Shown here one piece after another: positions 38,353 through 48,328 of a stretch of DNA of 64,000 bases. Below the pieces are notes generated by a model. It did not search any database. It worked only from the letters and a program-made list of their open reading frames with translations, and was not told the origin of the DNA. The translations under genes and the position numbers were made by a program. How positions within the stretch are numbered: the stretch's first letter is position 1; every line of letters begins with the position of its first letter. The DNA is from a bacterium (lineage in GTDB: Bacteria > Arandabacterota > Arandabacteria > Arandabacterales > Arandabacteraceae): contig JAOZOU010000005.1 of NCBI GenBank assembly GCA_029933125.1, positions 46,352 through 110,351 on the forward strand, given 5' to 3'.

Positions 38353-38961
38353 ATGATAAACCTTCCAAGGGATATGTCCCTTTTGAAGAAGCATCTTGTC
38401 GATGTACTCATAGCGCGCAAGTCAACAAGGCAGTTTGCATCAAGGCCTCTTGATCTCAGACAAGTTGCTTGCCTCCTATGGGTATGTCAGGGAAGACGTA
38501 GTTTTGAGAAGCCATCTTCAAGAAGGAATGTGCCTTCGGCAGGGGCAACCTATCCTATGACAACCTACCTGATTTGCGGTGATTCCCAGGTGAACGAACT
38601 CGAGCGGGGCTTATATCGCTATGATGTTGCTTCCCACGGACTGGAGCCAATCTCCGATGGTGACTTGCGCGATGAACTAGCCAATGCCTGCTTCTCTCAA
38701 AGGTTCATCTCTGAGGCACCCGCCAGCATTGTCGTAGTAGCCGACTATGCCATCACAACCAGCGTATATGGCGAGCGAGGTGTTCGATATGTGCATATGG
38801 AGGCAGGCCACTCAGGTCAGAACATATATCTGGCATGCACAGCCTTGGGACTTGGTACAGTTGCGGTCGGAGCCTTCAATGATGAAGCTGTGTCTAGGGT
38901 TTTGAATCTACCCTTGAATCATGAGCCCCTCTATGTTTTTCCCATTGGCTATCCAAGGTAA
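38353..38961 (+). CDS. SagB/ThcOx-type nitroreductase-family protein
   Basis: A 202-residue FMN-binding nitroreductase-fold protein. It has IARKSTRQFASRPLDLRQVACLLW, the typical start of the fold, then NVPSAGATYPMTTYLI (SagB/McbC type), and a GHSGQNIYLACTALGLGTVAVGAFND motif that forms the FMN site. SagB proteins oxidise azolines in RiPP synthesis, but many stand-alone homologues act as general oxidoreductases; no RiPP precursor or cyclodehydratase is nearby. The ATG has GAGGAGGTGG five bases upstream, which decides the start. Confidence 0.85.
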   Translation: MINLPRDMSLLKKHLVDVLIARKSTRQFASRPLDLRQVACLLWVCQGRRSFEKPSSRRNVPSAGATYPMTTYLICGDSQVNELERGLYRYDVASHGLEPISDGDLRDELANACFSQRFISEAPASIVVVADYAITTSVYGERGVRYVHMEAGHSGQNIYLACTALGLGTVAVGAFNDEAVSRVLNLPLNHEPLYVFPIGYPR

Positions 38962-39145
38962 GATGCTTGGATAGGTGTTTGTCGAGACTTGATGCTGGGG
39001 CATGTTGCTCTTGCGAGGCCATGGATCTTATTTGCTTAGAGGCTGATACGTACCGGGGAAAGAGGCATTTGAGGACAGGATGCGCAGAAACGCTGAGGAT
39101 AACAAGGAGTATCAAGGCTAAAAGGATTGGAAGTGCTTGCTTCAT
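38894..39145 (-). CDS. Possible small membrane or secreted protein
   Basis: An 83-codon frame on the minus strand with a good ribosome-binding site (GGAAGGA, seven bases before the ATG) and a strongly hydrophobic N-terminus (ALPILLALILLVILSVSA) that could be a signal peptide or membrane anchor. The rest is polar and unrecognised. Its 3' end overlaps the end of the nitroreductase gene by 68 bases on the opposite strand. It fills most of an otherwise empty ~360-base gap. A chance frame cannot be excluded. Confidence 0.35.
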   Translation of the reverse strand: MKQALPILLALILLVILSVSAHPVLKCLFPRYVSASKQIRSMASQEQHAPASSLDKHLSKHLTLDSQWEKHRGAHDSRVDSKP

Positions 39146-39221
39146 CTTATCTTCCTTCCAATTCCGATGTTTGCATTAAGCATGCCATCCTAACCTAACT
39201 CCCGGTCAAGCGTATTTGCAA

Positions 39222-39250
39222 TTGACACAATAACAAATCGATGGTAAAGG
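39222..39250 (+). promoter_or_regulatory. Possible promoter for the ECF sigma gene
   Basis: TTGACA (39222-39227) with TAAAGG (39245-39250), 17-base spacer. The -35 is exact, the -10 weak. An autoregulated ECF-type promoter could also lie here. Confidence 0.4.
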
Positions 39251-39322
39251 GAGTTTTGAAGAGGCTGTCATATATCAGAAACTTTGCACTCTGTGTCTCT
39301 GTATGCAATCTGCAGCAGGTAT

Positions 39323-39925
39323 ATGAAAAAGGCAAAAGGCAAAGCAACGGATGAATCTCTTGTCAGGCGCGCCAAGCGTGGTGATAGTGCTGCGTTTGGT
39401 GAACTTATGAAGAGATATCAGAGCAGGATATACCGTCTGGCAAGAAGGATGACTGAGACTGATGAGGATGCTGAGGATGTCGTCCAGGAAGCCTTCGTCA
39501 AAGCTTTTAGGTCACTAGGTGGCTTTCAACAGAGATCACGCTTTTCGACATGGCTTTATCGCATAACTGTCAATCTGGCACTCATGAAGCTCCGAAGACG
39601 CAAGCCGGATCTCGTCTCCCTCGATCAGCCCATTTCTACGTCTGAGGGCATTGTTCAGAGGGATCTGGAGGACGAAGGCACAAATCCCCTCGAGCGGCTT
39701 TTGGAAAGAGAATCAGCTGAAGTACTCGATGCGGCGGTTGAGGCACTACCACCAACCTATCGAGCCGTTTTCATATTGAGGCATGTGGAGGGTCTTTCAA
39801 CTGAGGAAACTGCTAAGATTCTGGGAATATCAGTTCCAGCTGTTAAGTCACGCTTGCATCGTACAAGACTTATGCTTCAGGAGAAACTTTTGGACTATCT
39901 GAGGAGTCAAACTAAAGGGAGGTAA
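39323..39925 (+). CDS. ECF-family RNA polymerase sigma factor (RpoE-like)
   Basis: A 200-residue group IV sigma factor. Region 2 is visible in FGELMKRYQSRIYRLARRM, DAEDVVQEAFVKAFRSLGGF and FSTWLYRITVNLALMKLR; region 4 in LPPTYRAVFILRHVEGLS and ISVPAVKSRLHRTRLMLQE. It redirects RNA polymerase to a stress or envelope regulon. I start it at the ATG at 39323 (MKKAKGK), since the 13 codons upstream lack a ribosome-binding site. The next gene, nine bases downstream, encodes its likely anti-sigma partner. Confidence 0.93.
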   Translation: MKKAKGKATDESLVRRAKRGDSAAFGELMKRYQSRIYRLARRMTETDEDAEDVVQEAFVKAFRSLGGFQQRSRFSTWLYRITVNLALMKLRRRKPDLVSLDQPISTSEGIVQRDLEDEGTNPLERLLERESAEVLDAAVEALPPTYRAVFILRHVEGLSTEETAKILGISVPAVKSRLHRTRLMLQEKLLDYLRSQTKGR

Positions 39926-39934
39926 CTGAGCAAG

Positions 39935-40222
39935 GTGCGTCGAGCATGCAAGGCAATAATTGGACCCCTAACAGATTACCTCGAGGGAGATGCCTGCAAG
40001 GAAGTCTGCAGAAGAATCGAGGAGCACCTGAGAGGCTGTGAGAGGTGTCAGATGCATGTCGATAACATGAAGGTCATTATAACCCTCTACAAACGTTGGC
40101 GCGATGTGAAGATCCCGAGTGCCTTGTCAATGCGTCTAAGGAAGATTATAGCAAAGGAGATGTCTGTCGCATCGCCTTCCTCCAAGCGGCTCTCCAAGCG
40201 TCAAACACGGCGCAAGAAGTAG
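39935..40222 (+). CDS. Zinc-finger anti-sigma factor
   Basis: A 95-residue cytoplasmic protein with the anti-sigma zinc-finger signature: EEHLRGCERCQ (His-x3-Cys-x2-Cys), preceded by a Cys-containing helix. The rest is basic, and no membrane helix is visible, so it may be a soluble redox- or zinc-responsive anti-sigma (ZAS/RsrA type) rather than a transmembrane one. It starts with GTG ten bases after the sigma-factor stop, behind a GGGAGG site. Its placement directly after an ECF sigma gene is the main support. Confidence 0.75.
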   Translation: MRRACKAIIGPLTDYLEGDACKEVCRRIEEHLRGCERCQMHVDNMKVIITLYKRWRDVKIPSALSMRLRKIIAKEMSVASPSSKRLSKRQTRRKK

Positions 40223-40236
40223 TGCCCTCCAAAGCC

Positions 40237-43200
40237 TCAGGGTCTCTTGAGTTCACTTAGCCGCCTACGTGCCCCCTCGTGGTCAGGTTTTAGGGCTATA
40301 GTTCTGCGCCAAGCATCCTCAGCACCCTTGTGATCACCCACTTCGTATAGCGCATTACCCAGATTGAAATAGGCAGGATAGAAGGATGGAGCAGCTGCAA
40401 CGGTTTTCCTATAGTATTCTATAGCCCGCTTGAGGTCTCCCTTGGCCACATAGGCTTGAGCGAGATTGTAGAAGGCATGTGGGCGAGCTGGATTTATCTC
40501 CTCGGCTTTTTCGAATTGCTCGATTGCCTCATCGATCCTTCCACTCTTCAGGTACGCACTACCAAGGTAGATTCTCGCTTCGTAGTTTTGGGGGTCCAAC
40601 CTTACGGCTTGCTCGAATAGATCACCAGCTCTTCCTGTATCGCCTGTGGCACCCAAAGCAATCCCTAGCCTCAAAGCAATGCCACCATCCTGAGGCCTCA
40701 TTTTCTTAGCCTTCTCAAGGTACGATACTGCCTCTTGAGGTTTGCCCCAGCGCAAATAACATTCGCCTATGCTGACGTAGGCATCTGGTAGATCAGGTCT
40801 CATCGAGAGAGCCTGATTGAGTTTCTCGAGAGCCTGCTCGAACTTGCCCTCTGCTGTGTAGCGCAAGCCAAGGTTATAAACTGTCCTGAAGGATGATGCT
40901 GTACTTGCTGCTGCTTCAAGCTCCGCGATCGTCCGGTCAAGAGTTTCAATCGCATGTCTGGCAATACGGTTATCAGGATCGATTTCGGAGACCTTAGAAT
41001 ATTGGGCACGGGCAAGTCCCGTCTCTCCAAGCCCATTGTGGATGTGCCCACCGATGATATTGGATGAGATGAGAAAGCTTCCCATCACCCGCTTCATCAC
41101 CTCTGCCGAATCAAGTCCAGCCTCCTCGATCCCGGTTATGAATTTCATAGGATTGGGCCTGAGAGCAAGCAGCTGTTCAAGATTTGAGCTCAGATAGGGC
41201 TTAGCACTTCCCCGACGAGCAAGGCCGAACTCGAGGATGGGGTGATCATCTGAGTGCCGTGGTGCATCATCACAGAAGCGCCTTACGGCTTCGCCATCAG
41301 CGAGCAAGCATGAGATTAGAACATAGGGATCATCAATCAATATGGTCTGGAAATCCTTCCTTATCACAGAATCAGCGAAGGCTTTCTCAAGCTTAGCCAT
41401 GTCAACCGTGATAGGCTCATCCTTCTTACCTATCAAAAGAGCATGCTGGGAGAAAGTCATGTAGCAGTACCATACTGTCATGTTGGGGAAAACGTCGCTA
41501 AAGGCCTTAAGGGCTATTCTCAGATCCTGGGGACTCAAGTCCAGAGGAAGCCAGCATGATGCGATTCCCCCTGTATTGAGCTTGTCGCTGACTGCTTTGA
41601 AGTGATCGTAGGTATAAAGGGAAGAAGCCCCTCCTGTACCTGGATAAATGGAATCAGTCATTATTACGTCGTAGGTATCCTTTGAGAGAAGTACGAAGTT
41701 TTTGCCATCCATGATGATAATGTTGACTTCTGGTCGATCAAAGACGTTCTGATTAAGAGCAGCAAAGAAGCGCTTAGCGACTGATATGACATCCTTGCAT
41801 ATTTCAATACCATCAATTCGTTTCGCCTTATGTAAGGTGAGAATACGCAGGGTCTCTCCGCTCCCGAAACCAATGTGGACTATCTTGTTCTTTGCATTTG
41901 CAAGCAGTATGGGCAGATGCCCTTGGAGCTTCTGGGTGACCCTGAGCATATCACTTGTTCCGGCAACATTTACCCCATCTATTGCGAGAAGGTCGTAGTC
42001 GGGATAACGGTGCACTGTCACCGTTCCACTCACGCTTTCTTTGAAGTAAAGGAGCTCACTCCCCTTTTCCTTGATATTGAAAGTCTTGCTAAGGATTGAC
42101 GGCTTGATCACGTAGGTGATGGCCAGCATGACAGCCAATGAGGCTATAGCTGCTGACGACCATGTCCTTCTCGAGGCTGTACACGAGAAAAGGAATATGC
42201 CGATAGCCACATTGAAGGATGCTACCAGGGCAAGGGATCTTGCAGAGCCAAGCGCTGGAACAAGTACGAAGCCAGCCAGGAGTGAACCAGCAACTGCTCC
42301 AATGGTATTGAAGAAATAGATCTTGCCAACTGATGAAGCAATTCGATTCTTTTTCGTATAGATGCGCGTTACTGTCGGGAAGGTTGCACCCATGAGTGTG
42401 GAAGGTACAAGCATTATGAGGGAGGCTTGAAGGAAGTCGGCTCCACGCAGCTTGAAGATGTTGCCACCAGCATCTCTCAGAGCAAGATACTCGTGGGTTA
42501 CATCGAGACGAGAGAGCAGAAAGAGCGAGCCAAGGGCTGAAGCTCCGATAAGGATTTCAATAAGGCCGAAGGTCTCGGAAGGTTTTCGCAATTTGTCAAC
42601 CAGGCGAGATGCGATGGAGCTACCAAGGGCTAACCCTATGAGGAAAGTTGTAAGCATCACACTGAAAGCATGAGCTGTGGCTCCGAGTGAGAACACCAGA
42701 ACCTTGGTGTAGATGACCTCATACGCCAAAGCCGCTCCTCCGGAGATTGCGATTGCAATAAGTGATACCTTTGCAGTGTAGGGTAGGATCTTTACCGGTG
42801 GCTCCTCATCAGCGAGAGATTCAACTTCTAAGGGTTGCCTTTGCCCGACGACGAGCGCTATCACACCAACTCCCAAGCCAAGGACAGCAGCAAGATAGAT
42901 TGATGAGGTCACTCCCAGAGCCTCAAGGAGGAAGAAACCAGTGGCAAAAGAGCCAACAACAGCACCAAAGGTGTTTATGGCATAAAGCAAGCCAATGTTT
43001 TGGCCTATACGTTTGAATTCGCTGCCAGCATATTTACTCAGAACAGGGAGGGTGCCACCCATAAGAGTTGTGGGAATGAGAATCACTAGGAAGGAGAGCG
43101 CGAATCTTACAATTGTGACTGGCAGAGTCTCACGACCGAAGGCTTCAAAGATATCGGAATAGATGCCTACAAGGCTTCTTATGATGATTGGAATGACAAG

Positions 43201-43443
43201 CGCATATGCCGCAATTATCACTTCCAGAAGCCCATAGATTCTTACTGGCTTGAGGAGCCGGTCACCTATCTTGCCAAAGATGATGCTACCGAGAGCAAGT
43301 CCAGCCATGAATGCAGCCAGAACCGTGCTCACAGCATAGGTTGTGCTCCCAAAGACTGTTACAAAGAGGCGAGTCCAAGCTACCTCATAAATCAGACCTG
43401 TCACCCCAGAGATAAAGAAAAGCACAAAAATCAAAGCTTGCAC
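40237..43443 (-). CDS. Fused transporter-like / spermidine-synthase-like / TPR protein
   Basis: A 1068-residue fusion. The first ~450 residues carry about 14 transmembrane helices in two similar halves; both begin with GLIYEVAWTRLFV / LAYEVIYTKVLV-type motifs, suggesting an internal duplication. Next comes a methyltransferase-fold spermidine-synthase-like domain (IVHIGFGSGETLRIL, IMTDSIYPGTGGASSLYTYDHF). The tail from about residue 830 is a run of TPRs (AYVSIGECYLRWGKPQEAVSYLEKA, YLGSAYLKSGRIDEAIEQFEKA). Membrane-linked SpeE proteins are widespread in uncultured bacteria; true polyamine synthesis is not proven. The GTG start has a GGGAGG site. It lies opposite the ECF operon and diverges from the rhomboid gene. 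Confidence 0.87.
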   Translation of the reverse strand: MQALIFVLFFISGVTGLIYEVAWTRLFVTVFGSTTYAVSTVLAAFMAGLALGSIIFGKIGDRLLKPVRIYGLLEVIIAAYALVIPIIIRSLVGIYSDIFEAFGRETLPVTIVRFALSFLVILIPTTLMGGTLPVLSKYAGSEFKRIGQNIGLLYAINTFGAVVGSFATGFFLLEALGVTSSIYLAAVLGLGVGVIALVVGQRQPLEVESLADEEPPVKILPYTAKVSLIAIAISGGAALAYEVIYTKVLVFSLGATAHAFSVMLTTFLIGLALGSSIASRLVDKLRKPSETFGLIEILIGASALGSLFLLSRLDVTHEYLALRDAGGNIFKLRGADFLQASLIMLVPSTLMGATFPTVTRIYTKKNRIASSVGKIYFFNTIGAVAGSLLAGFVLVPALGSARSLALVASFNVAIGIFLFSCTASRRTWSSAAIASLAVMLAITYVIKPSILSKTFNIKEKGSELLYFKESVSGTVTVHRYPDYDLLAIDGVNVAGTSDMLRVTQKLQGHLPILLANAKNKIVHIGFGSGETLRILTLHKAKRIDGIEICKDVISVAKRFFAALNQNVFDRPEVNIIIMDGKNFVLLSKDTYDVIMTDSIYPGTGGASSLYTYDHFKAVSDKLNTGGIASCWLPLDLSPQDLRIALKAFSDVFPNMTVWYCYMTFSQHALLIGKKDEPITVDMAKLEKAFADSVIRKDFQTILIDDPYVLISCLLADGEAVRRFCDDAPRHSDDHPILEFGLARRGSAKPYLSSNLEQLLALRPNPMKFITGIEEAGLDSAEVMKRVMGSFLISSNIIGGHIHNGLGETGLARAQYSKVSEIDPDNRIARHAIETLDRTIAELEAAASTASSFRTVYNLGLRYTAEGKFEQALEKLNQALSMRPDLPDAYVSIGECYLRWGKPQEAVSYLEKAKKMRPQDGGIALRLGIALGATGDTGRAGDLFEQAVRLDPQNYEARIYLGSAYLKSGRIDEAIEQFEKAEEINPARPHAFYNLAQAYVAKGDLKRAIEYYRKTVAAAPSFYPAYFNLGNALYEVGDHKGAEDAWRRTIALKPDHEGARRRLSELKRP

Positions 43444-43545
43444 TGCTATAGCCTCCCTTGCAATATCTCAAATCTTACCGTGACTGGATAAGCAGGTCAA
43501 GTTGTCAGAATGTCAAGCCCTTGGTCGACTGTGCCTTGCATTCTG

Positions 43546-43574
43546 TTGACAGAGCCAGCGATGGCCTTTAGGAT
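43546..43574 (+). promoter_or_regulatory. Possible promoter for the rhomboid-clpB pair
   Basis: TTGACA (43546-43551) and TAGGAT (43569-43574), 17-base spacer, 28 bases before the rhomboid ATG. No CIRCE or HrcA-type inverted repeat was recognised. Confidence 0.5.
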
Positions 43575-43601
43575 TAAGACGAATCAGGGGTGTGAAGATC
43601 G

Positions 43602-44327
43602 ATGTTTCCGATCAGAGACGATGTGCCATCACGGATTTTTCCCGTAGTTACCGTCGTATTGATTGCTGTCAATGTTGTGGTCTTTATGTATGAGATTTCG
43701 CTGGGAAGATGGGAGCTCACCAGCTTCATTCAAACCTATGGATTCATTCCAAACAGGCTCACCCTCTACGGGGCTGGCTATGGTCTTAGTGCTCGTAGCG
43801 TCTTTGCACCTGCCTTTACAGCGATCTTCCTGCATGGTGGGTGGATGCACCTTATCGGCAACATGTGGTATTTGTGGATATTTGGGGACAATGTTGAAGA
43901 CCGCCTGGGGCATCTCCGCTTTCTCGCCTTCTACCTTCTGTGCGGTATTGCAGGTAATTTTGGCCATTACGTCTTCAACTATTCTTCTCAGATGCCTGCA
44001 ATCGGCGCAAGCGGTGCCATTGCCGGCGTTTTAGGAGCCTATCTCATATCATATCCGGCAGCACGGATATTGGTCCTTGTACCCATATTCTTCTTCCTTC
44101 AGTTCTTCGAGTTACCCGCAATTGTGGTGTTGGGCTTCTGGTTCGTGATTCAGTTTTTCCAGGGCATTGGGACACTCGTGGCTCGAGGTTGGGTGGGCGG
44201 GGTAGCGTGGTGGGCTCATATCGTGGGATTCGTGACGGGTATTGTGATTTTCAAGATTTTTCGTCCACGGCCGCGGATCTTTTACCGTCGTAGAAGGTAT
44301 AATTATTTTGATGATTTTGACATCTAA
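43602..44327 (+). CDS. Rhomboid-family intramembrane serine protease
   Basis: A 241-residue polytopic protease. After the first helix comes [23 protein letters not shown] (the conserved loop and His/Asn region), then [17 protein letters not shown] with the catalytic Ser in GASG, and finally [12 protein letters not shown] with the catalytic His. These are the two residues of the Ser-His dyad. The C-terminus is Arg/Tyr-rich. It cleaves transmembrane substrates in the membrane. It ends 42 bases before the ClpB start, so both may share a stress or protein-quality transcript. Confidence 0.93.
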   Translation: MFPIRDDVPSRIFPVVTVVLIAVNVVVFMYEISLGRWELTSFIQTYGFIPNRLTLYGAGYGLSARSVFAPAFTAIFLHGGWMHLIGNMWYLWIFGDNVEDRLGHLRFLAFYLLCGIAGNFGHYVFNYSSQMPAIGASGAIAGVLGAYLISYPAARILVLVPIFFFLQFFELPAIVVLGFWFVIQFFQGIGTLVARGWVGGVAWWAHIVGFVTGIVIFKIFRPRPRIFYRRRRYNYFDDFDI

Positions 44328-44368
44328 GGTTCTTGGAAGGGTCGGGGGATCAACGAGGAGGATTTGCT

Positions 44369-46978
44369 ATGCGGCTTGATAGATTTACAATTAAAGCTCA
44401 GGAAGCCATTGCTTCGGCTCAGCGTATCGCAACCGATAGCACAAATCAGTACATAACCCCGGAACATCTCCTGGCTGCGCTTCTCCAGCAGGATGAGGGG
44501 ATAGTTGCTCCAATCCTTAAGAAGGTTGGAGCGAATGTCGAGGCGATCAAGCGAGATATCCAGGAAGAATTGAACAGGCTACCCAAGGTCTATGGCGCGG
44601 CAGAAGCAGGTGCCTATCTTTCGCCTGAGCTGCGTAAGGTTATTGATATTGCCTTCAAGGAGATGGAACGCCTCAAAGATGAATTTGTGAGCACAGAGCA
44701 TCTTCTGGTAGCAATGCTCGATGTGCCTTCTAAGGCTCGTGACGTGCTTACGAGGAACGGTGTTAGTAAGGATGCTATTTACAGGGCTCTTGCTGAAATC
44801 AGGGGGAGCCAGCGGGTTACGGACCAGTCACCAGAGGATAAGTATCAAGCGCTTCAGCGCTTTGCTAGGGATCTGACAGATCTGGCGCGAAAGGGCAAAC
44901 TTGATCCAGTCATTGGAAGGGATGATGAGATAAGGAGAGTCATCCAGGTTCTCTCACGACGAACCAAGAACAATCCCGTACTCATAGGGGAGCCGGGTGT
45001 TGGCAAAACGGCTATCGTTGAGGGTCTTGCCCAGAGGATTGTCAAGGGCGATGTGCCTGAGACTCTCAAGGATAAGCGTGTTGTTGCCCTCGATATAGGT
45101 GCGCTTGTGGCGGGATCGAAGTATCGAGGTGAATTTGAGGAGCGCCTCAAGGCAGTTTTGAGGGAAATAGAGCAAGCCGAAGGCAAGATAATTCTATTCA
45201 TAGATGAGCTCCATACCCTTGTTGGTGCAGGTGGGGCTGAAGGTGCAGTGGATGCCTCCAACATGCTCAAACCTGCTCTGGCACGTGGCGAGCTCAGAGC
45301 AATAGGAGCCACAACAATCGATGAATATAGAAAGCGCATAGAGAAGGATCCTGCCCTTGAACGCCGCTTCCAGCCTATTCTGGTGGATGAACCTTCTGTC
45401 GAGGACACGATTGCAATTCTGCGAGGGCTGAAGGAACGCTATGAGGTGCATCACGGTGTAGAAATAAAGGATTCAGCATTGGTCGCAGCGGCGCTGCTCT
45501 CCCACAGGTACATCACCGATCGCTTTCTTCCGGATAAAGCAATAGATCTTATCGACGAGGCAGCCTCTCGCCTGAGGATTGAAATTGATTCGATGCCGAC
45601 TGAGATCGATGAGGTGGAAAGGCGTATAATGCAGCTCACCATTGAGAAACAAGCGCTTGCAAAGGAGAAGGACAAGGCATCCAAGGAGCGGCTCGAACGA
45701 GTGGAGAGGGAGATTGCTGAGCTTAGCGAGAAAAGTAAAAGTATGAAGGCTCACTGGCAGGCTGAAAAAGAGGTTATAGAGAAGATAAGGAAGATAAAGG
45801 AACAAGTTGAAGCTCTAAAGGCTGAAGCCGAAAAGGCTGAACGATCGGGTAATCTTGATAAGGTTGCTGAGATTCGCTATGGCAAACTCATAGAACTGTC
45901 CAAGCAGCTTGAGAGCGAAAACAAGCGTTTGCAGGAGCTCCAGAAGGACCACAAGATGCTCAAGGAGCAAGTCGATGAGGAGGACATAGCTGAGATTGTC
46001 TCGAAGTGGACAGGGATTTCGGTTGCGCGACTCATGGAGGGCGAGATAGAGAAGCTTATATCCATGGAGGAACGCCTCAAGCAAAGAGTTGTTGGTCAGG
46101 ATCATGCCATTGAGGCTGTCTCCAATGCAATAAGACGAGCTAGGGCAGGGCTACAGGATCCCAACCGTCCGCTTGGTTCTTTCATATTCCTGGGACCTAC
46201 AGGTGTGGGAAAGACAGAGCTGGCGAGAGCTCTGGCTGAGTTTCTGTTTGACGACGAAAAAGCCATGATCAGAGTGGATATGTCGGAGTTTATGGAACGC
46301 CATTCAGTCGCCCGCCTGATAGGAGCACCCCCGGGATATGTTGGCTATGAGGAAGGTGGCTATCTGACGGAGGCTGTGAGGCGTAAGCCCTACTCGGTCA
46401 TACTATTTGATGAGATCGAAAAGGCGCATCAGGATGTTTTCAATCTCATGCTTCAGATACTTGACGACGGAAGACTCACCGATGGCAAAGGTAGGACAGT
46501 AGATTTCAAGAACACAGTCATAATCATGACCTCGAATATTGGAAGTCAGTGGATTCGTGACCTAGCTGGTAATGATGAGGAGATGCGCAAGCGTGTTACT
46601 GAGGCTCTTCAGGCACACTTCAGACCAGAATTTCTAAACAGAATCGATGAGATAATCATTTTCAACAGCCTTGGCATGGAGGAGATAAAGAAGATCGTCG
46701 ACCTACAGATCGAAAGATTAAGGAGCCGTCTCAAGGAGAAGGGTCTTGATATAGAGCTCACCGAGCGTGCCAAGGAATACCTTGCCAGGGAGGGTTTTGA
46801 TCCAGCCTTTGGTGCACGTCCGCTGAGAAGGACCATAGAGAAGAGGATCCAGAATCCTCTTGCACTTAAGCTGCTCGAAGGCGAGTTCACCGAAGGTGAT
46901 CTTGTAGAGGTTGACCTGGATCCTGAGTCAGCGAGTCTCACCTTCTCTAAGGCGATTTCAGAGGAGAAGGTTAGCTAA
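44369..46978 (+). CDS. clpB: Chaperone ClpB (AAA+ disaggregase)
   Basis: An 869-residue hexameric disaggregase that rescues aggregated proteins with DnaK. Domains in order are the Clp N-domain ([19 protein letters not shown]), AAA-1 with [18 protein letters not shown] and [14 protein letters not shown], the ClpB-specific long coiled coil (about residues 400-520, rich in [15 protein letters not shown] heptads), and AAA-2 with [17 protein letters not shown] and [12 protein letters not shown]. The coiled coil and the absence of the ClpP-binding loop separate it from ClpA and ClpC. I start it at the ATG behind GAGGAGG, 12 codons inside the open frame. Confidence 0.97.
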   Translation: MRLDRFTIKAQEAIASAQRIATDSTNQYITPEHLLAALLQQDEGIVAPILKKVGANVEAIKRDIQEELNRLPKVYGAAEAGAYLSPELRKVIDIAFKEMERLKDEFVSTEHLLVAMLDVPSKARDVLTRNGVSKDAIYRALAEIRGSQRVTDQSPEDKYQALQRFARDLTDLARKGKLDPVIGRDDEIRRVIQVLSRRTKNNPVLIGEPGVGKTAIVEGLAQRIVKGDVPETLKDKRVVALDIGALVAGSKYRGEFEERLKAVLREIEQAEGKIILFIDELHTLVGAGGAEGAVDASNMLKPALARGELRAIGATTIDEYRKRIEKDPALERRFQPILVDEPSVEDTIAILRGLKERYEVHHGVEIKDSALVAAALLSHRYITDRFLPDKAIDLIDEAASRLRIEIDSMPTEIDEVERRIMQLTIEKQALAKEKDKASKERLERVEREIAELSEKSKSMKAHWQAEKEVIEKIRKIKEQVEALKAEAEKAERSGNLDKVAEIRYGKLIELSKQLESENKRLQELQKDHKMLKEQVDEEDIAEIVSKWTGISVARLMEGEIEKLISMEERLKQRVVGQDHAIEAVSNAIRRARAGLQDPNRPLGSFIFLGPTGVGKTELARALAEFLFDDEKAMIRVDMSEFMERHSVARLIGAPPGYVGYEEGGYLTEAVRRKPYSVILFDEIEKAHQDVFNLMLQILDDGRLTDGKGRTVDFKNTVIIMTSNIGSQWIRDLAGNDEEMRKRVTEALQAHFRPEFLNRIDEIIIFNSLGMEEIKKIVDLQIERLRSRLKEKGLDIELTERAKEYLAREGFDPAFGARPLRRTIEKRIQNPLALKLLEGEFTEGDLVEVDLDPESASLTFSKAISEEKVS

Positions 46979-47019
46979 CGGTTGGTTATCTTAGAGTCCG
47001 AGAACGCTGGAATCCATTG

Positions 47020-47045
47020 GGTTGGGGCTACATGTAGCCCCAACC
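47020..47045. terminator. 26-base perfect palindrome between clpB and the sulfatase-like gene
   Basis: GGTTGGGGCTACA and its exact complement (47020-47045) form a symmetric hairpin 41 bases after the clpB stop. It includes the stop codon of the converging minus-strand gene. There is no T-run on either side, so it may be a weak bidirectional terminator or an end-protecting hairpin. Confidence 0.5.
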
Positions 47046-48239
47046 TCGAAGCCTTTCTCTTACCGTCTCATCAGCCGCAGCATAGCATTCAAGATCAACA
47101 TTCTGTGCCTTCAAAATGCCACGGCACTTCTCAATTAGATCACTGTCAGGCTCAATCTGTGCGGCTGTATAGAGATTGTCAGCAAGGATGAATGCGAATT
47201 CGCGGTTGCGATTGTAAAGATAGAGGTCGCTATTGATGAGAACTCCGCAGAAGCCGACCTTGTCGAACGAGGTGGAGATGAGATTGAAATGCTTCGAACC
47301 TGGAGTCCATCGAGACAGTCCAAAGTGGTCAAGGATCATCCAGTAGATATCCTCGTGATCCATCAGTGCTTTACTGACCTTCGCCTCCTGCCCTTGCCGA
47401 TAGTCAATGGCAAACACCTCGAATTGTTCGTAGCAAAAGCCTGTACTGTGATGCCAGAGGGGATTATCTGTGAGGTTCCAATTGCCATCGAATGCTTTCT
47501 TTCCACAGTGAGAGAAGCATTCACCATGGTCTGAGTTGACAATGATCCTTAGATCTGGAAATTCGCTAAGGGTTACTTCGAAAAGTAGGCGGACAAAGTC
47601 ATCCACAAGTAGACATTCATTGTAGTACATGGCTTCAAGCAGTCTCAGGTCATTATGATCGATTGCAAAGTGCTCCTTACGCCAGCGATTCATTTTCTCA
47701 CCCATCAGCTGTGATTGCTTCTCATCGAGAAAGAGGTACCGGCGTTTCAGACCCAGGCGAGGTGAGAGGTATGGACGATGATGCATATAATCATGCATGA
47801 GGAAAGTGTGAAAAAAGACGAAGTCATGGGAGCGAAGCGTTTTGGCTACGAGGTTGATTGCTCCATCCGGTTTGAGCATGTCATAGGGAGTTGCGAAGTA
47901 AGTCCCGCTTCTATACTGAAATATGTCAGCCTCAGCAAGCACACCACAGCAGATGAGTGCTGGTCTTATGCCTCGGGTGACGAGGTAGTCAAAGACAAGG
48001 TCAACCGATTGACCTGGAAAGAGGCGATATCCCCAGAAATTGTGAGCGACAGTTGGTTTGCCAGTAAACATTGAGGCATAGGCTGGTATAGTCCAGTTAG
48101 CACTCGCATAGTAGGAATCGTAGAAGCGAGATTGCTTCTTGAGAGATGTTAAAAAGGGTGAGATTGGGATACCATTGACTTCTTTGCCGAGATTGTCCTT
48201 GCGATAGGTATCGATTGAGATCAAGAGAAGCTTGTCCAT
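47028..48239 (-). CDS. Sulfatase-like protein of the alkaline phosphatase superfamily
   Basis: A 403-residue protein. The N-terminus KLLLISIDTYRKDNLG and the following YYASANWTIPAYASMFTG fit the sulfatase branch: metal-binding Asp and a candidate nucleophile region with Ser/Thr but no CxPxR formylglycine motif. A second metal site is VNSDHGECFSHCGKK. There is no signal peptide, so it is probably cytoplasmic or acts at the membrane face. It is likely a phosphotransferase or phosphodiesterase rather than a sulfatase. The ATG has GGAGG eight bases upstream; a longer start 26 codons earlier is unsupported. Its last codons lie in the palindrome shared with clpB. Confidence 0.78.
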   Translation of the reverse strand: MDKLLLISIDTYRKDNLGKEVNGIPISPFLTSLKKQSRFYDSYYASANWTIPAYASMFTGKPTVAHNFWGYRLFPGQSVDLVFDYLVTRGIRPALICCGVLAEADIFQYRSGTYFATPYDMLKPDGAINLVAKTLRSHDFVFFHTFLMHDYMHHRPYLSPRLGLKRRYLFLDEKQSQLMGEKMNRWRKEHFAIDHNDLRLLEAMYYNECLLVDDFVRLLFEVTLSEFPDLRIIVNSDHGECFSHCGKKAFDGNWNLTDNPLWHHSTGFCYEQFEVFAIDYRQGQEAKVSKALMDHEDIYWMILDHFGLSRWTPGSKHFNLISTSFDKVGFCGVLINSDLYLYNRNREFAFILADNLYTAAQIEPDSDLIEKCRGILKAQNVDLECYAAADETVRERLRGWGYM

Positions 48240-48328
48240 TTTTACCTCCGCTTGCCTTTTTTGATATCGGCATTTTGAGGCGGATCTTGAAGCCAATAGC
48301 ACATTCCCGTACCGCATGAGTGCAAGCG

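Noticed and set aside
38353..38961. RiPP biosynthesis cluster suggested by the SagB-type protein
   Set aside because: No cyclodehydratase, precursor peptide or exporter gene was seen nearby; stand-alone SagB-like oxidoreductases are common.
44854..45408. Long minus-strand frame opposite clpB
   Set aside because: It is a low-complexity Ser/Arg-rich shadow of the clpB AAA-1 region, with no independent signals.
47028..48239. Formylglycine-dependent sulfatase
   Set aside because: The CxPxR/SxPxR modification motif is absent, so only superfamily membership is supported.
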